A stretch of 64,000 nucleotides of DNA, taken from the NCBI RefSeq assembly GCF_023022965.1, contig NZ_CP095462.1, forward strand, positions 3,390,001 through 3,454,000, written 5' to 3'. This document shows, one piece after another, positions 19,522 through 28,545 of the stretch. The notes beneath the pieces were generated by a model. That model was not told the origin of the DNA, did not search any database, and saw only the letters and a program-made list of their open reading frames with translations. Positions within the stretch are counted from its first letter, which is position 1, and every line of letters begins with the position of its first letter. A program made the translations under genes and the position numbers. The stretch comes from Ectobacillus sp. JY-23 (GTDB lineage Bacteria > Bacillota > Bacilli > Bacillales > Bacillaceae_G).

Positions 19522-20706
19522 GTGTTTGTCGCAATAGATGCGCAGAAACGAACCTACAACGTGCTGCACGCTACTAGTAAAGCGCAGCTCCGGATTTTAC
19601 GGAAGCAAACGACTTTTTTCTGTCCAGTATGCAATGAACCTGTACATCTAAAGATAGGTAGCCAAAATCAACCCCACTTTGCTCATATTCGTACAAGCAA
19701 TTGTCCAGAATTCGAGAGAGAGTCAGCTTATCATTTGAAAGGAAAAGAAAAGCTCTATCAATGGTTGCATAGGCAAAAATTTGATGTGGAAATAGAACGA
19801 TATATACCGAGTATTGCGCAGCGTCCGGACTTAATAGCTTCCAACCGAGATATTAGCATTGCAATTGAGTATCAATGTTCAAGGATATCTCGTGAGTTGC
19901 TGTTAAAGCGTACAATGTCGTATTGGCGGCAAGGCATTCGAGTCATATGGATTTGGGGCGGCAGTCAAATGAAACGCCGAGGCTCCCATTGGTTATATCT
20001 ATCAGATATGCAAGCTTTGTCTGTGCAACAAACTGGTCTTCTCTACTTCTGTCCAGAAGCAATGATCATACTGCAGTGCACCCCTCTTATCCCATTTTCA
20101 TCCGCTACAGCTTTCTCACATATCATTCCCCATTCATTACGAACTGCCCAATTCTCGCATATTATTTCACAGCAGTGCTTAAGTATAAAAACTTTGCAAC
20201 ACGAATGGAATCGTAAAAAGACAATATGGCGTCAGAATAGTCTTTACCTAAAGCATCCACAATCACCCTTTTTGAAATATCTCTACAATAAAGGAATTTC
20301 TCCTGGTTGTTTTCCTCCTGAGGCTTTAATCCCTTTACCTTCGCTTATTACATTTCATACAGCACCCATATTGTGGCAAACGCACATTTTATTAGAAGAG
20401 CTAGGATGTTTCTCAACAGGAGATACGTTTGCTGCACCCTATATATACAATCGTCTGATGAAAATGGTGAAGATAAGACGGTTGCCATATTTATCACCTG
20501 CTTTGCCGAAGAAGGCTTTGTTGGAGTATTTTCAATTTCTTTGTGGAACTGGTATGTTGGCGCAGCAAGATATTTATACGTACCAGAAGCTTAGAGAGCC
20601 GCTGCTCCCTTTTGGAGAAACGGAAGCATACGTGATGGATAAAGAAGTTATACAACATACCGCTGCTTTGTTTCCTACAACATCACTAGAAGAAAATAGG
20701 ATATAA
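19522..20706 (+). CDS. coiA: Competence protein CoiA
   Basis: 394 residues, slightly longer than B. subtilis CoiA. The N-terminal zinc-finger-like part has CPVCNEPVHLKIGSQNQPHFAH (Cys34, Cys37, His52, His55). A PD-(D/E)xK-type nuclease core follows, with RPDL (Asp103) and IAIEYQCS (Glu116, Gln118). CoiA assists processing of transformed DNA in competent Gram-positive bacteria. The GTG at 19522 is preceded by AAAAAGGAGTGTGATAAC. The C-terminal half is poorly conserved helical sequence. The same zinc-finger pattern recurs at the N-terminus of the helicase at 47979-50231. Confidence 0.9.
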   Translation: MFVAIDAQKRTYNVLHATSKAQLRILRKQTTFFCPVCNEPVHLKIGSQNQPHFAHIRTSNCPEFERESAYHLKGKEKLYQWLHRQKFDVEIERYIPSIAQRPDLIASNRDISIAIEYQCSRISRELLLKRTMSYWRQGIRVIWIWGGSQMKRRGSHWLYLSDMQALSVQQTGLLYFCPEAMIILQCTPLIPFSSATAFSHIIPHSLRTAQFSHIISQQCLSIKTLQHEWNRKKTIWRQNSLYLKHPQSPFLKYLYNKGISPGCFPPEALIPLPSLITFHTAPILWQTHILLEELGCFSTGDTFAAPYIYNRLMKMVKIRRLPYLSPALPKKALLEYFQFLCGTGMLAQQDIYTYQKLREPLLPFGETEAYVMDKEVIQHTAALFPTTSLEENRI

Positions 20707-20770
20707 TAGAAGCGTCTGGCAGGAATAAGACGAAGAAAATCGAATGGTAAGAAAAAAGGAGGGATTTATT

Positions 20771-22594
20771 ATGTCAGAGCAAAAAACAGTAAATAAATTG
20801 CCGCGTCGTGAGGAACTGGACAAGGCATACATGTGGAAGCTTGAAGATATTTTCGCATCTGATCAAGAATGGGAAAAAGAGTTTGAACAAGTAAAAGGAT
20901 TGCTGCCGAAGCTTGTTGATTTTAAAGGAAAGCTTGGCGAATCCTCTCAGCAATTGCTTGAAATGCTTCAGTATCAAGATGAGGTATCGCTTCGTCTCGG
21001 TAAGTTATATACATACGCACATATGCGATACGATCAAGACACAACGAATTCTTTTTACCAAGCTTTAAATGATCGGGCAACAAATTTGTATACGGAGCTT
21101 TCTAGCAGCACAGCATACATTGTGCCGGAGATTTTAGCTGTACCGGAGGAAAAGCTACAGGCATTTTTAACAGAGAATAAAGACTTAGCTCTGTATGCAC
21201 ATTCTTTAGAAGAAATTAACCGTCAGCGTCCACATGTATTGTCTGAGAATGAGGAAGCAATTTTAGCGCAAGCATCTGACGCGCTACGCACTGCGAGCAA
21301 TACGTTTGGAATGTTAAACAATGCGGACTTGAAGTTTCCGGAAATTACGGATGAAAACGGTGAAGAGGTAGAGGTGACGCATGGGCGCTATATTCGCTTT
21401 TTAGAAAGCGAAGACCAGCGTGTACGTCATGATGCGTTTAAAGCCGTATACGATACGTATGGTCAGTATAGAAATACATTGGCCAGCACACTGAGTGGCG
21501 CTGTGAAGCGTAATAACTTTTATGCGCGTGTCCGCAAGTATGATTCTGCTAGACAAGCAGCTCTTGCGAACAATAGTATTCCGGAAAGTGTGTACGACCA
21601 ATTAGTCGGCACAGTAAATGATAATTTGCACCTGTTGCATCGTTATATTGACATTCGTAAACGTGCGCTTGGTGTAGATGAGCTGCATATGTATGATTTG
21701 TACACGCCGCTTGTTAAGGAAGTCAAGATGGAAGTGTCATATGAAGAAGCACAAGAATTATTATTGAAGTCTCTTGCTGTGTTAGGAGACGAGTATGTGG
21801 AAATTTTGAAGCAAGCATACGCAGATGGCTGGGTAGATGTGTATGAAAACAAGGGCAAGCGCAGCGGTGCCTATTCCTCAGGTGCATATGGTACAAATCC
21901 GTACATTTTAATGAACTGGCATGACAATGTAAACAACCTGTTCACATTAGCGCATGAGTTCGGTCATTCTGTACACAGCTATTACACAAGAAAGCATCAA
22001 CCGTATGTGTATGGAGACTATTCTATTTTCGTCGCAGAAGTTGCATCTACATGCAATGAAGCGTTGTTAAACGATTACTTGCTTAAGACGACAGACGATA
22101 AGAAAAAACGTTTGTACTTGTTAAATCATTATTTAGAAGGATTCCGTGGTACAGTGTTCCGTCAAACAATGTTTGCTGAGTTTGAACACCTCATTCATAT
22201 GAAGGCGCAAGAAGGCGAGGCGTTAACACCTGACTTATTAACGGAACTATACTACGATCTTAATAAGAAGTACTTTGGAAACAACCTTGTCATTGATGAG
22301 GAAATCGGTCTGGAGTGGTCGCGTATTCCGCATTTCTACTACAATTACTATGTGTATCAATACGCAACGGGCTTCAGTGCGGCAACTGCGCTATCTAAGC
22401 AGATTTTAGAAGAGGGCGAGCCTGCGGTGAAACGCTACATTGATAACTTCTTAAAAGCGGGTAGCTCTGATTACCCAATCGAAGTGTTGAAAAAAGCCGG
22501 TGTAGATATGACATCTTCTAAGCCAATAGAAGAAGCACTTCAAGTGTTCGCTGAAAAATTAGATGAGCTAGAGCGATTGTTGTTTGAAGAATAA
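20771..22594 (+). CDS. pepF: Oligoendopeptidase F (PepF, M3B metallopeptidase)
   Basis: 607 residues, the usual length. It hydrolyses medium-size peptides in the cytoplasm, a natural companion to the Opp importer. The zinc site HEFGH is at 395-399 and the downstream ligand is Glu423 in VAEVASTCNEALL. FYYNYYVYQYATGFSAA near the C-terminus is a family block of the substrate pocket. AAAAAGGAGGGATTTATT precedes the ATG at 20771. It lies directly behind coiA, as in other bacilli. Confidence 0.95.
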   Translation: MSEQKTVNKLPRREELDKAYMWKLEDIFASDQEWEKEFEQVKGLLPKLVDFKGKLGESSQQLLEMLQYQDEVSLRLGKLYTYAHMRYDQDTTNSFYQALNDRATNLYTELSSSTAYIVPEILAVPEEKLQAFLTENKDLALYAHSLEEINRQRPHVLSENEEAILAQASDALRTASNTFGMLNNADLKFPEITDENGEEVEVTHGRYIRFLESEDQRVRHDAFKAVYDTYGQYRNTLASTLSGAVKRNNFYARVRKYDSARQAALANNSIPESVYDQLVGTVNDNLHLLHRYIDIRKRALGVDELHMYDLYTPLVKEVKMEVSYEEAQELLLKSLAVLGDEYVEILKQAYADGWVDVYENKGKRSGAYSSGAYGTNPYILMNWHDNVNNLFTLAHEFGHSVHSYYTRKHQPYVYGDYSIFVAEVASTCNEALLNDYLLKTTDDKKKRLYLLNHYLEGFRGTVFRQTMFAEFEHLIHMKAQEGEALTPDLLTELYYDLNKKYFGNNLVIDEEIGLEWSRIPHFYYNYYVYQYATGFSAATALSKQILEEGEPAVKRYIDNFLKAGSSDYPIEVLKKAGVDMTSSKPIEEALQVFAEKLDELERLLFEE

Positions 22595-22624
22595 AAACTT
22601 GCGCTGCGGCGCAAGTTTTTTTTG
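22593..22624 (+). terminator. pepF terminator
   Basis: AAACTTGCGC-TGCG-GCGCAAGTTT and a long T run immediately after the stop codon. Confidence 0.9.
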
Positions 22625-22628
22625 TACC

Positions 22629-23167
22629 GAGAACCTCAGCCCTATGGAGCTGAGCGAGCCGCATCCGCTTTTCTTGATGTCCAGCTCCAGCGGCAAGCTC
22701 CGCCGGTCTGAGAACCTCGCCCCATAAAGGCAAAAAGCGCCTTTTTGTGTCGAGAACCTTAGCCCTATGGAGCTGAGCGAGCCGCATCCGCTTTTCTTGA
22801 TGTCCAGCTCCAGCGGCAAGCTCCGCCGGTCTGAGAACCTCGCCCCATAAAGGCAAAAAGCGCCTTTTTGTGTCGAGAACCTTAGCCCTATGGAGCTAAG
22901 CGAGCCGCATCCGCTTTTCTTGATGTCCAGCTCCAGCGGCAAGCTCCGCCGGTCTGAGAACCTCGCCCCATAAAGGCAAAAAGCGCCTTTTTGTGTCGAG
23001 AACCTTAGCCCTATGGAGCTAAGCGAGCCGCATCCGCTTTTCTTGATGTCCAGCTCCAGCGGCAAGCTCCGCCGGTCTGAGAACCTCGCCCCATAAAGGC
23101 AAAAAGCGCCTTTTTGTGTCGAGAACCTCAGCCCTATGGAGCTGAGCGAGCCGCATCCGCTTTTCTT
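22629..23167 (+). repeat. Tandem array of 123-bp structured repeats, locus 3 (4 full units plus a partial)
   Basis: GAGAACCT(C/T)AGCCCTATGG starts at 22629, 22752, 22875, 22998 and 23121, an exact 123-bp period. Copies differ at few positions. Each holds a core hairpin (first at 22708-22762): outer CTGAG/CTTAG or CTCAG, AAC/AAC internal loop, inner CTCG/CGAG extended by partial pairing, and cap AAAGGC/GCCTTTTT. A second possible stem, CTCAGC/GCTGAG, changes to CTTAGC/GCTGAG and then CTTAGC/GCTAAG between copies. Because 123 is a multiple of three, long open frames cross the array; they are not genes. Confidence 0.95.
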
Positions 23168-23170
23168 ATT

Positions 23171-23344
23171 CTATCTAAATCCTTTAAATCGGTTGCGGTC
23201 AGTCCAAAAACTGACTACTGCTACAATAGCTATAAAAAGAAGCGGGACAGACAAAATTAGAGGCACAATTTCGAGTAGAGACAATATGTAAATGATAAAT
23301 ACGATGGTAATGATTGTTATACTAGTAAAGATTTTTATTTTCAT
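23171..23344 (-). CDS. Small two-segment membrane protein, unknown
   Basis: 57 residues with two hydrophobic segments (IFTSITIITIVFIIYILSLL and VPLILSVPLLFIAIVAVVSF) and a basic tail, WTDRNRFKGFR. I start at the ATG of MKIKIF (23344), which follows CAGGGAGTGAAAGCGCT; the frame is open to 23446. It belongs to no family I recognise. Its stop codon lies four bases from the 123-bp repeat array, which may act as its transcription terminator on this strand. Confidence 0.55.
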   Translation of the reverse strand: MKIKIFTSITIITIVFIIYILSLLEIVPLILSVPLLFIAIVAVVSFWTDRNRFKGFR

Positions 23345-23560
23345 AGCGCTTTCACTCCCTGTTCGTTTCTTAGAAATAGTGTATTCAAAAATGAAAGCGT
23401 TTAGAATGTGACATTTTTGTGAAATAGCAAAAATACAGGTTGTCATCTGACGTCGAATCTTGTAATATAATAAGCGTGAACGAATTCACAAACAAACATA
23501 TACCCCTTTGTTTGAACGTGAAAATTTCTCCCATCCCCTTTAAATTTTTATAAGCCGTAA

Positions 23561-23595
23561 GAAAAAGACCCGGTGCTTTGCACCGGGTCTTTTTC
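23561..23595. terminator. Bidirectional terminator downstream of spxH
   Basis: GAAAAAGACCCGGTGC-TTT-GCACCGGGTCTTTTTC is a near-perfect inverted repeat. It can end the minus-strand spxH transcript; no plus-strand gene points into it. The rest of 23345-23685 contains only AT-rich sequence and a weaker inverted repeat (CAAACAAA ... TTTGTTTG, 23490-23515). Confidence 0.8.
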
Positions 23596-23685
23596 TGTAT
23601 AAGCTGTATGTCCTGTCTTGCAACAATATTTAAATGATTCTCTCAGTCAGCAAAAAAATGGTTTTATAGAGAAAAAAGCATGTTA

Positions 23686-24531
23686 TTATACATGCTTCCA
23701 ATAAATACCTCTTTCTGTCGGAATCTGTCGTACGATTCTCTTTAAAATTAATTTTTTAAGTTCACATTCTGTTTGTGCTAAAGATAAGTCATAAATAATA
23801 GCCAACTCTTTTGTAGATAAAAATTCGTATTCTCCGATAAGATCTTCCATTGGGGGTAAAGCTTGCGGTACTAGTTGCTCGTTTATAATTTCTTGTAAAA
23901 CTTGTACATAAATATCATACGTGTACAGACCTGAGACTTTAATGCCATCTTCGTGAGCATTCGTATGGAGAAAAACAAGCGAAGGAACTTCTGTGATTTG
24001 CATTTCGTTTGCAAACTTTAAATCGCATTGAAAGGCCTTGCGAACACGGTCAGCATGGAGGTCTTCTGCAAATTCAGCTACATCAATTCCACTGTCCTCC
24101 GCGCATGCAAGCATGGTATTAAAATCAGGGGTACCTTCGCGTAAAAAGAGGCGTTCCTGCAGCTTGCGTAAAAATCGCAACCCGGCTTTTCGTCCTTGCA
24201 TTTCCGCAGCCTTAATAGCCAGCGAAGGCATGTAAGGTGAGGTGTCTCCGCGATGCATGTCAGTTTTTCCGTTGCAAGAAAACGCGTATAAGCTAGTTGT
24301 TTTTTCCCATACAAAGCGTGCATTTGTTAAACGATTTGCACTATGTGCTGTTCCGGCCGCTTTTCCTGTCAGTACACGACGAACTGTAAAATAATGACCG
24401 TATTCATGGATAAGTCTAATTAAAAAAGGGTCCATTATTCTACAATCGTGACAGAGTGGGTCTGTAAACAGATACACTTCCACCGGTTTATGAGAATGAA
24501 AGAAAATCGGCATCGCATCCGAATTAATCAT
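23686..24531 (-). CDS. spxH: ClpXP adaptor SpxH (YjbH), DsbA/thioredoxin-like
   Basis: 281 residues. SpxH binds Spx and hands it to ClpXP; loss or aggregation of SpxH stabilises Spx in stress. The thioredoxin-like N-terminus has VEVYLFTDPLCHDCRIMDPF with a CxxC pair at Cys27/Cys30. The His-rich start (FFHSH) and helical insert fit the family. I start at MINSDAM (24531) by comparison with the family N-terminus. It overlaps the upstream yjbI by 8 bases, so translation is coupled, as in the conserved yjbH-yjbI pair. The site PLCHDC differs from the CPEC I recall in B. subtilis. Confidence 0.88.
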   Translation of the reverse strand: MINSDAMPIFFHSHKPVEVYLFTDPLCHDCRIMDPFLIRLIHEYGHYFTVRRVLTGKAAGTAHSANRLTNARFVWEKTTSLYAFSCNGKTDMHRGDTSPYMPSLAIKAAEMQGRKAGLRFLRKLQERLFLREGTPDFNTMLACAEDSGIDVAEFAEDLHADRVRKAFQCDLKFANEMQITEVPSLVFLHTNAHEDGIKVSGLYTYDIYVQVLQEIINEQLVPQALPPMEDLIGEYEFLSTKELAIIYDLSLAQTECELKKLILKRIVRQIPTERGIYWKHV

Positions 24532-24928
24532 AGTCCTCACTCATTTCATCCGGAGAGTTTGTCATATGCTCTGCAGTGAGCCGTAAGCGATCCCATATAA
24601 AGTCTCTGAGTGGTCCTTCAATACCTCGATCATCCAAGGCACGGTGCATACAAGACAGCCATGCATCTCTTCGTTTCGGTGTAATTGTAAAAGGCAAGTG
24701 ACGCGCACGCAGCATCGGATGTCCATGTTCGCTTGTATATAGCGGAGGACCGCCAAAGTACTGTGTTAAAAACTGCTTTTGCTTTCGAGCGGTTTCTGTT
24801 AGATCGCTCGGGAAAATGGGGATGAGATCAGGATGCTGACTCACGTACGAATAAAATGTATCAACGAGCGCTTCTATCTCTTTTGCGCCGCCAAGAGCTT
24901 CATATGGTGATTGTGGATTTTGATTCAT
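24524..24928 (-). CDS. yjbI: Group II truncated haemoglobin (YjbI)
   Basis: 134 residues. The 2-over-2 globin fold of the TrHbO group is recognisable from YEALGGAKEIEALVDTFYSYV, the TQYFGGPPLYTSEHGHPMLRARHLPF block with the proximal haem histidine region, and W at WDRLRLTAEHM. Such proteins bind oxygen and are linked to protection against nitrosative or oxidative stress. AAAAGGAGCAGGCAAAGT precedes the chosen ATG. It is always next to spxH in bacilli; a shared role in thiol redox control is an inference. Confidence 0.92.
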   Translation of the reverse strand: MNQNPQSPYEALGGAKEIEALVDTFYSYVSQHPDLIPIFPSDLTETARKQKQFLTQYFGGPPLYTSEHGHPMLRARHLPFTITPKRRDAWLSCMHRALDDRGIEGPLRDFIWDRLRLTAEHMTNSPDEMSEDYD

Positions 24929-25017
24929 ACTTTGCCTGCTCCTTTTACCGTAAATATAAGTGTATTGTAGCAAGTGTGCTTTATATAGAGCAAATAAACC
25001 GTTTTGCTTCTGTTAGT

Positions 25018-25590
25018 TTAGTCAGCATTTTGTTGTTTGGCAAGAAAAAAGCGTTGCACTTTATTTTGTGTAGAACGCATCGGAATATTGTATGAACGAA
25101 GTAAGGAAAGAAAATCCTTCTTTTTTTCTTCGTCTGTAACTTCATATTCTAATTCATAATCATTGTGGTCAAAGTAGAAGCTATGGTCAAAGACAAGCAG
25201 ACCGTCTTGATAATGTATTTCGGCACGCTCTGTGGACAGGCATCCATAATATGTGAGGGTGCGTGGGATACCCAGATTTTCAAGCTGAATTGCAATGGGG
25301 CCGTCTGGAATCACACCCGTTTGAATAATTTGTTTTGCTTCTGCTTTTGTAAGGGATTGGTGTGTTTCTAGTAACCCAATTTGGGCGGGTTGCTTCAGCG
25401 TAAGCGTATAGGTATTGTTTTTCTCTCGAATACGAAGCGCAGAGCCTTCATTGCGTAAAGAAAAGTCAGGGGTTTCAAAATAATGATTGATTTGTGTGGT
25501 AAACGTTTTGATATGGAATGCATCGCATAATGTCTGAAATTCCTCTTTTGTAACCATATTTTTAAACTCGATTTCAATTTCTTGTCTCAT
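25018..25590 (-). CDS. yjbK: CYTH domain protein (YjbK)
   Basis: 190 residues. The N-terminal EIEIEFK is the ExExK signature of the CYTH/triphosphate tunnel metalloenzyme fold, followed by beta strands carrying alternating charged residues (LRIREKNNTYTLTLKQP). Such enzymes hydrolyse triphosphate-containing substrates with a divalent metal; the substrate for YjbK is unsettled. GAAGGAGGCTTATC precedes the ATG. It is the first gene of the yjbK-yjbI-spxH minus-strand run. The lytic transglycosylase gene yjbJ, between yjbI and yjbK in B. subtilis, is absent here. Confidence 0.9.
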   Translation of the reverse strand: MRQEIEIEFKNMVTKEEFQTLCDAFHIKTFTTQINHYFETPDFSLRNEGSALRIREKNNTYTLTLKQPAQIGLLETHQSLTKAEAKQIIQTGVIPDGPIAIQLENLGIPRTLTYYGCLSTERAEIHYQDGLLVFDHSFYFDHNDYELEYEVTDEEKKKDFLSLLRSYNIPMRSTQNKVQRFFLAKQQNAD

Positions 25591-25721
25591 GATAAGCCTC
25601 CTTCATTCATCTAGATGCTATTATCCCTTTTTCTAAAATTTGATTCAATGTTTTCTTGTTCTGCCATGTGTTGTGTTACAATAAGATTGATTATGAATGG
25701 CGTTATTGGAGGCGTTTGGAG

Positions 25722-26090
25722 ATGAGAAAGAAAATTATGATTGAGAGCGCAGAGCGAACGGAGCGTGCTCTTATTTTTTATGCAAAGCCTGTAGATATAC
25801 AGGTAGATGAGTTAAAAGCAAAACAGCATATGCTTGTTGATTCTGATGAATTGGCGTTTTTATATATTCTAGAAGGTGAAGACTATGTATATGTAAGCAT
25901 TCCGCATACAGTGTGGTCTTCTTGTAAAGATTTGAACGAACATATAAAAGTTGTTACCTTGGTCAACAATGTGGAAATCGAATTGGAAGGATTACATGAA
26001 GAGTTGGCGTATTTAATAGCAAACATAGAAGGAAATGCAAATTATGGAGAGGAACTTGTGAACAAGGTAGAACAGATTTTTTTGGCATGA
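25722..26090 (+). CDS. yjbL: YjbL, UPF0738 family protein
   Basis: 122 residues, the family length. It is a soluble alpha/beta protein with an acidic C-terminal half (VEIELEGLHEELAYLIANIEGNANYGEEL). No catalytic motif is visible and its function is unknown. The ATG follows TTGGAGGCGTTTGGAG. It opens the plus-strand operon yjbL-relQ-nadK-rluD-like and is divergent from yjbK. Confidence 0.85.
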   Translation: MRKKIMIESAERTERALIFYAKPVDIQVDELKAKQHMLVDSDELAFLYILEGEDYVYVSIPHTVWSSCKDLNEHIKVVTLVNNVEIELEGLHEELAYLIANIEGNANYGEELVNKVEQIFLA

Positions 26091-26105
26091 TGGGCGGTGA
26101 AGGAT

Positions 26106-26729
26106 ATGAATCGTAACTGGGAAGAATTTTTGGCTCCTTACCAACAGGCTGTATCCGAATTAAAGGTAAAACTAAAAGGAATGCGAGCGCAATTTGAGCG
26201 AGCGGCAGAGCATTCTCCAATTGAATTTGTTACAGGACGGGTTAAATCTGTGCCTAGTATCATTGATAAGGCTGCGAAACGAAATATTTCGCTACATAAA
26301 TTGGAAGAAGAGATGCAGGACATCGCAGGTTTACGGATGATGTGCCAATTTGTCGATGATATTCAAGCTGTCTTAGAATTGTTACGAAAGCGCAAGGATT
26401 TTGTGATTGTGGAAGAACGGGATTATATTATGCAAAATAAAGAAAGCGGCTATCGCTCGTATCACGTTGTGATTGCGTATCCTGTTCAAACGATTAACGG
26501 TGAAAAAAAGGTACTTGTTGAAATTCAAATTCGCACGTTAGCGATGAATTTTTGGGCGACAATTGAACATTCCTTAAACTATAAATACAGTGGTCGTTTT
26601 CCTAAAGAGATTCGAGAACGTCTGCAGCGCGCGGCAGAAGCGGCGTTTCGTTTAGATGAAGAAATGTCTTCTATTCGCTTTGAAATTCAAGAGGCTCAAA
26701 AAATTTTCTCGCGCAAGGAATCAGAATAA
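26106..26729 (+). CDS. relQ: Small alarmone synthetase RelQ/SasB (YjbM)
   Basis: 207 residues with the synthetase domain only, without hydrolase, TGS or ACT domains. It makes (p)ppGpp or pGpp from GTP/GDP and ATP. Family blocks visible: SPIEFVTGRVK, DIAGLRMMCQFVDDI, ESGYRSYHVVI, VEIQIRTLAMNFWATIEHSLNYKY. The ATG at 26106 agrees with the B. subtilis start; GGGCGGTG lies upstream. It sits between yjbL and nadK, with a 21-base gap to nadK. Confidence 0.95.
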   Translation: MNRNWEEFLAPYQQAVSELKVKLKGMRAQFERAAEHSPIEFVTGRVKSVPSIIDKAAKRNISLHKLEEEMQDIAGLRMMCQFVDDIQAVLELLRKRKDFVIVEERDYIMQNKESGYRSYHVVIAYPVQTINGEKKVLVEIQIRTLAMNFWATIEHSLNYKYSGRFPKEIRERLQRAAEAAFRLDEEMSSIRFEIQEAQKIFSRKESE

Positions 26730-26750
26730 CTACTAAAGGGTGCATAGTTT

Positions 26751-27548
26751 ATGAAGTTTGCAATCAGGTCAAAGGGAGATCAAGCATCAAATGCTCTTGC
26801 AGATACGATGCAAAAGTATTTGCTCGATTATAAGTTCATCAGCGATGAAGAAGAGCCGGATATTGTCATTTCAGTAGGCGGTGATGGAACGCTGCTGCAT
26901 GCGTTTCATCGCTATTACGATCGTCTCGATAAAACGGCATTTGTCGGTGTGCATACAGGGCATCTGGGCTTTTATGCCGATTGGTTGCCCGGCGAAGTGG
27001 AGAAGCTTGTGAATGCGATTGCCAAGACACCGTTTCAAGTAGTTGAATATCCATTGCTCGAAGTGATTATTCGCTATTCAGATGGAACAAGAGAAACGCA
27101 ACATTTGGCGATGAATGAAGCGACTGTCAAAAGCTTGGATGGAACGCTTGTTATTGATGTGGAAATTCGTGGTGAATACTTTGAAACGTTTCGCGGAGAT
27201 GGCCTTTGTATTTCAACTCCGTCCGGTAGCACAGCCTATAATAAAGCGCTTGGGGGGGCCATTATCCATCCGTCCATTGAAGCCATTCAAGTAGCGGAGA
27301 TGGCCTCAATTAATAATCGTGTTTTTCGGACAGTTGGTTCTCCACTTGTTTTGCCAAAGCACCATACATGTGTGCTGCGTCCGATTAAAGATAAACGTCT
27401 GCAGATTACCATTGACCATTTAACGGTCGTGAAAGAACATGTGAAGTCGATTCAATGCCGCGTTGCTAATCAAAAAGTGCGTTTTGTTCGTTTCCGTCCG
27501 TTTCCATTTTGGAAACGCGTGCGCGATTCGTTTGTAGCCGATCAATGA
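26751..27548 (+). CDS. nadK: NAD kinase
   Basis: 265 residues. It phosphorylates NAD to NADP. The ATP/NAD kinase motif [11 protein letters not shown] is present with Asp45, along with [14 protein letters not shown] (NE/D motif) and [31 protein letters not shown] precedes the ATG. The stop codon overlaps the start of the next gene (ATGA). The coupling of relQ, nadK and a pseudouridine synthase is conserved in bacilli. Confidence 0.95.
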   Translation: MKFAIRSKGDQASNALADTMQKYLLDYKFISDEEEPDIVISVGGDGTLLHAFHRYYDRLDKTAFVGVHTGHLGFYADWLPGEVEKLVNAIAKTPFQVVEYPLLEVIIRYSDGTRETQHLAMNEATVKSLDGTLVIDVEIRGEYFETFRGDGLCISTPSGSTAYNKALGGAIIHPSIEAIQVAEMASINNRVFRTVGSPLVLPKHHTCVLRPIKDKRLQITIDHLTVVKEHVKSIQCRVANQKVRFVRFRPFPFWKRVRDSFVADQ

Positions 27549-28429
27549 GCGTATGTGTGTTAACTTGGCGTGCGGAAGAAGAAATGCTTGTCCGCGAGTT
27601 TTTACGTCAAAAAGGTATTTCGAAGGCGGCACTCACTGATATTAAATTTAGAGGCGGCGCTATTACTGTGAACGGAGAACATGTCACCGTGCGTCATAAG
27701 CTGTGTCAAGGAGATGAGATTGTTGTCTCCTTTCCGCCTGAGACGCGCAGTGAGGGAATGGAACCAGAAGACATTGCGTTGGATGTGAGATATGAAGATG
27801 AAGCAGTGCTTGTTATAAATAAAGCCCCTTACATGTCCACGATTCCTTCCCGCGAACATCCGACTGGAAGTGTAGCGAATGCCTTGCTATATCACTATGA
27901 CAAGCAAGGCTCTGGCAATACCGTTCATATTGTCACGCGTCTAGATCGTGATACATCAGGGCTTATGCTGATTGCAAAAAACCGCTTTGTGCACCATATA
28001 TTGTCAGAGCAACAAAAAGTGAAAGCGATTCGTCGCACGTATGAAGCGTTGGTGCATGGAAGATTGCAGGGAGAAGGAACTATTTGTGCACCTATTGCGC
28101 GCAAAGCGGATAGCATTATTGAACGGACTGTACATGAAGACGGACAGTATGCTGTGACGCATTATCGTGTATTAAAGGAATATGTGCACTGCAGTCGTGT
28201 GGAGCTCGAGCTTGAGACAGGACGTACACATCAAATTCGCGTTCATATGTCGTATATTGGCCATCCTTTACTTGGAGATGATTTGTACGGCGGCATGCGA
28301 ACGTTAATCAGCAGGCAAGCGCTGCATAGTAAACAGCTTACCTTCGTTCATCCAATTTCCGGGCAGGAGCTCACATTTACGGCGCCTTTTCCAGCTGATA
28401 TGATTCGTGTAATAAAAGAAGCCGAATAA
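27545..28429 (+). CDS. yjbO: RluD-family pseudouridine synthase (YjbO)
   Basis: 294 residues. The catalytic motif is [16 protein letters not shown], with the Asp that attacks uridine. An N-terminal S4-like part ([31 protein letters not shown]) binds [27 protein letters not shown] is the second RluA-family block. Target is probably 23S rRNA or tRNA; the exact position cannot be read. Its ATG overlaps the nadK TGA. It ends the yjbL-relQ-nadK operon at a strong terminator. Confidence 0.93.
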   Translation: MSVCVLTWRAEEEMLVREFLRQKGISKAALTDIKFRGGAITVNGEHVTVRHKLCQGDEIVVSFPPETRSEGMEPEDIALDVRYEDEAVLVINKAPYMSTIPSREHPTGSVANALLYHYDKQGSGNTVHIVTRLDRDTSGLMLIAKNRFVHHILSEQQKVKAIRRTYEALVHGRLQGEGTICAPIARKADSIIERTVHEDGQYAVTHYRVLKEYVHCSRVELELETGRTHQIRVHMSYIGHPLLGDDLYGGMRTLISRQALHSKQLTFVHPISGQELTFTAPFPADMIRVIKEAE

Positions 28430-28432
28430 ATG

Positions 28433-28480
28433 AACTGCCCCCCAATTGTTAGTTGTGTCTAACAATTGGGGGCAGTTTTT
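28433..28480 (+). terminator. Terminator of the yjbL-relQ-nadK-yjbO operon
   Basis: AACTGCCCCCAATTGTTAG-type arm and its complement around GTTGTGT give a very long stem that ends in TTTTT. Confidence 0.92.
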
Positions 28481-28545
28481 CTATGACCAAATATTGATTG
28501 GAATTAAAATTACAAGTTGTTCTTGCGTATTTAGAGAGAGTAGAT

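Noticed and set aside
22518-23065. Two long minus-strand open frames (112 and 165 codons) with repeated protein sequence
   Set aside because: They arise because the 123-bp repeat is a multiple of three and stop-free in those frames; the encoded repeats have no ribosome binding site and follow the DNA repeat exactly.
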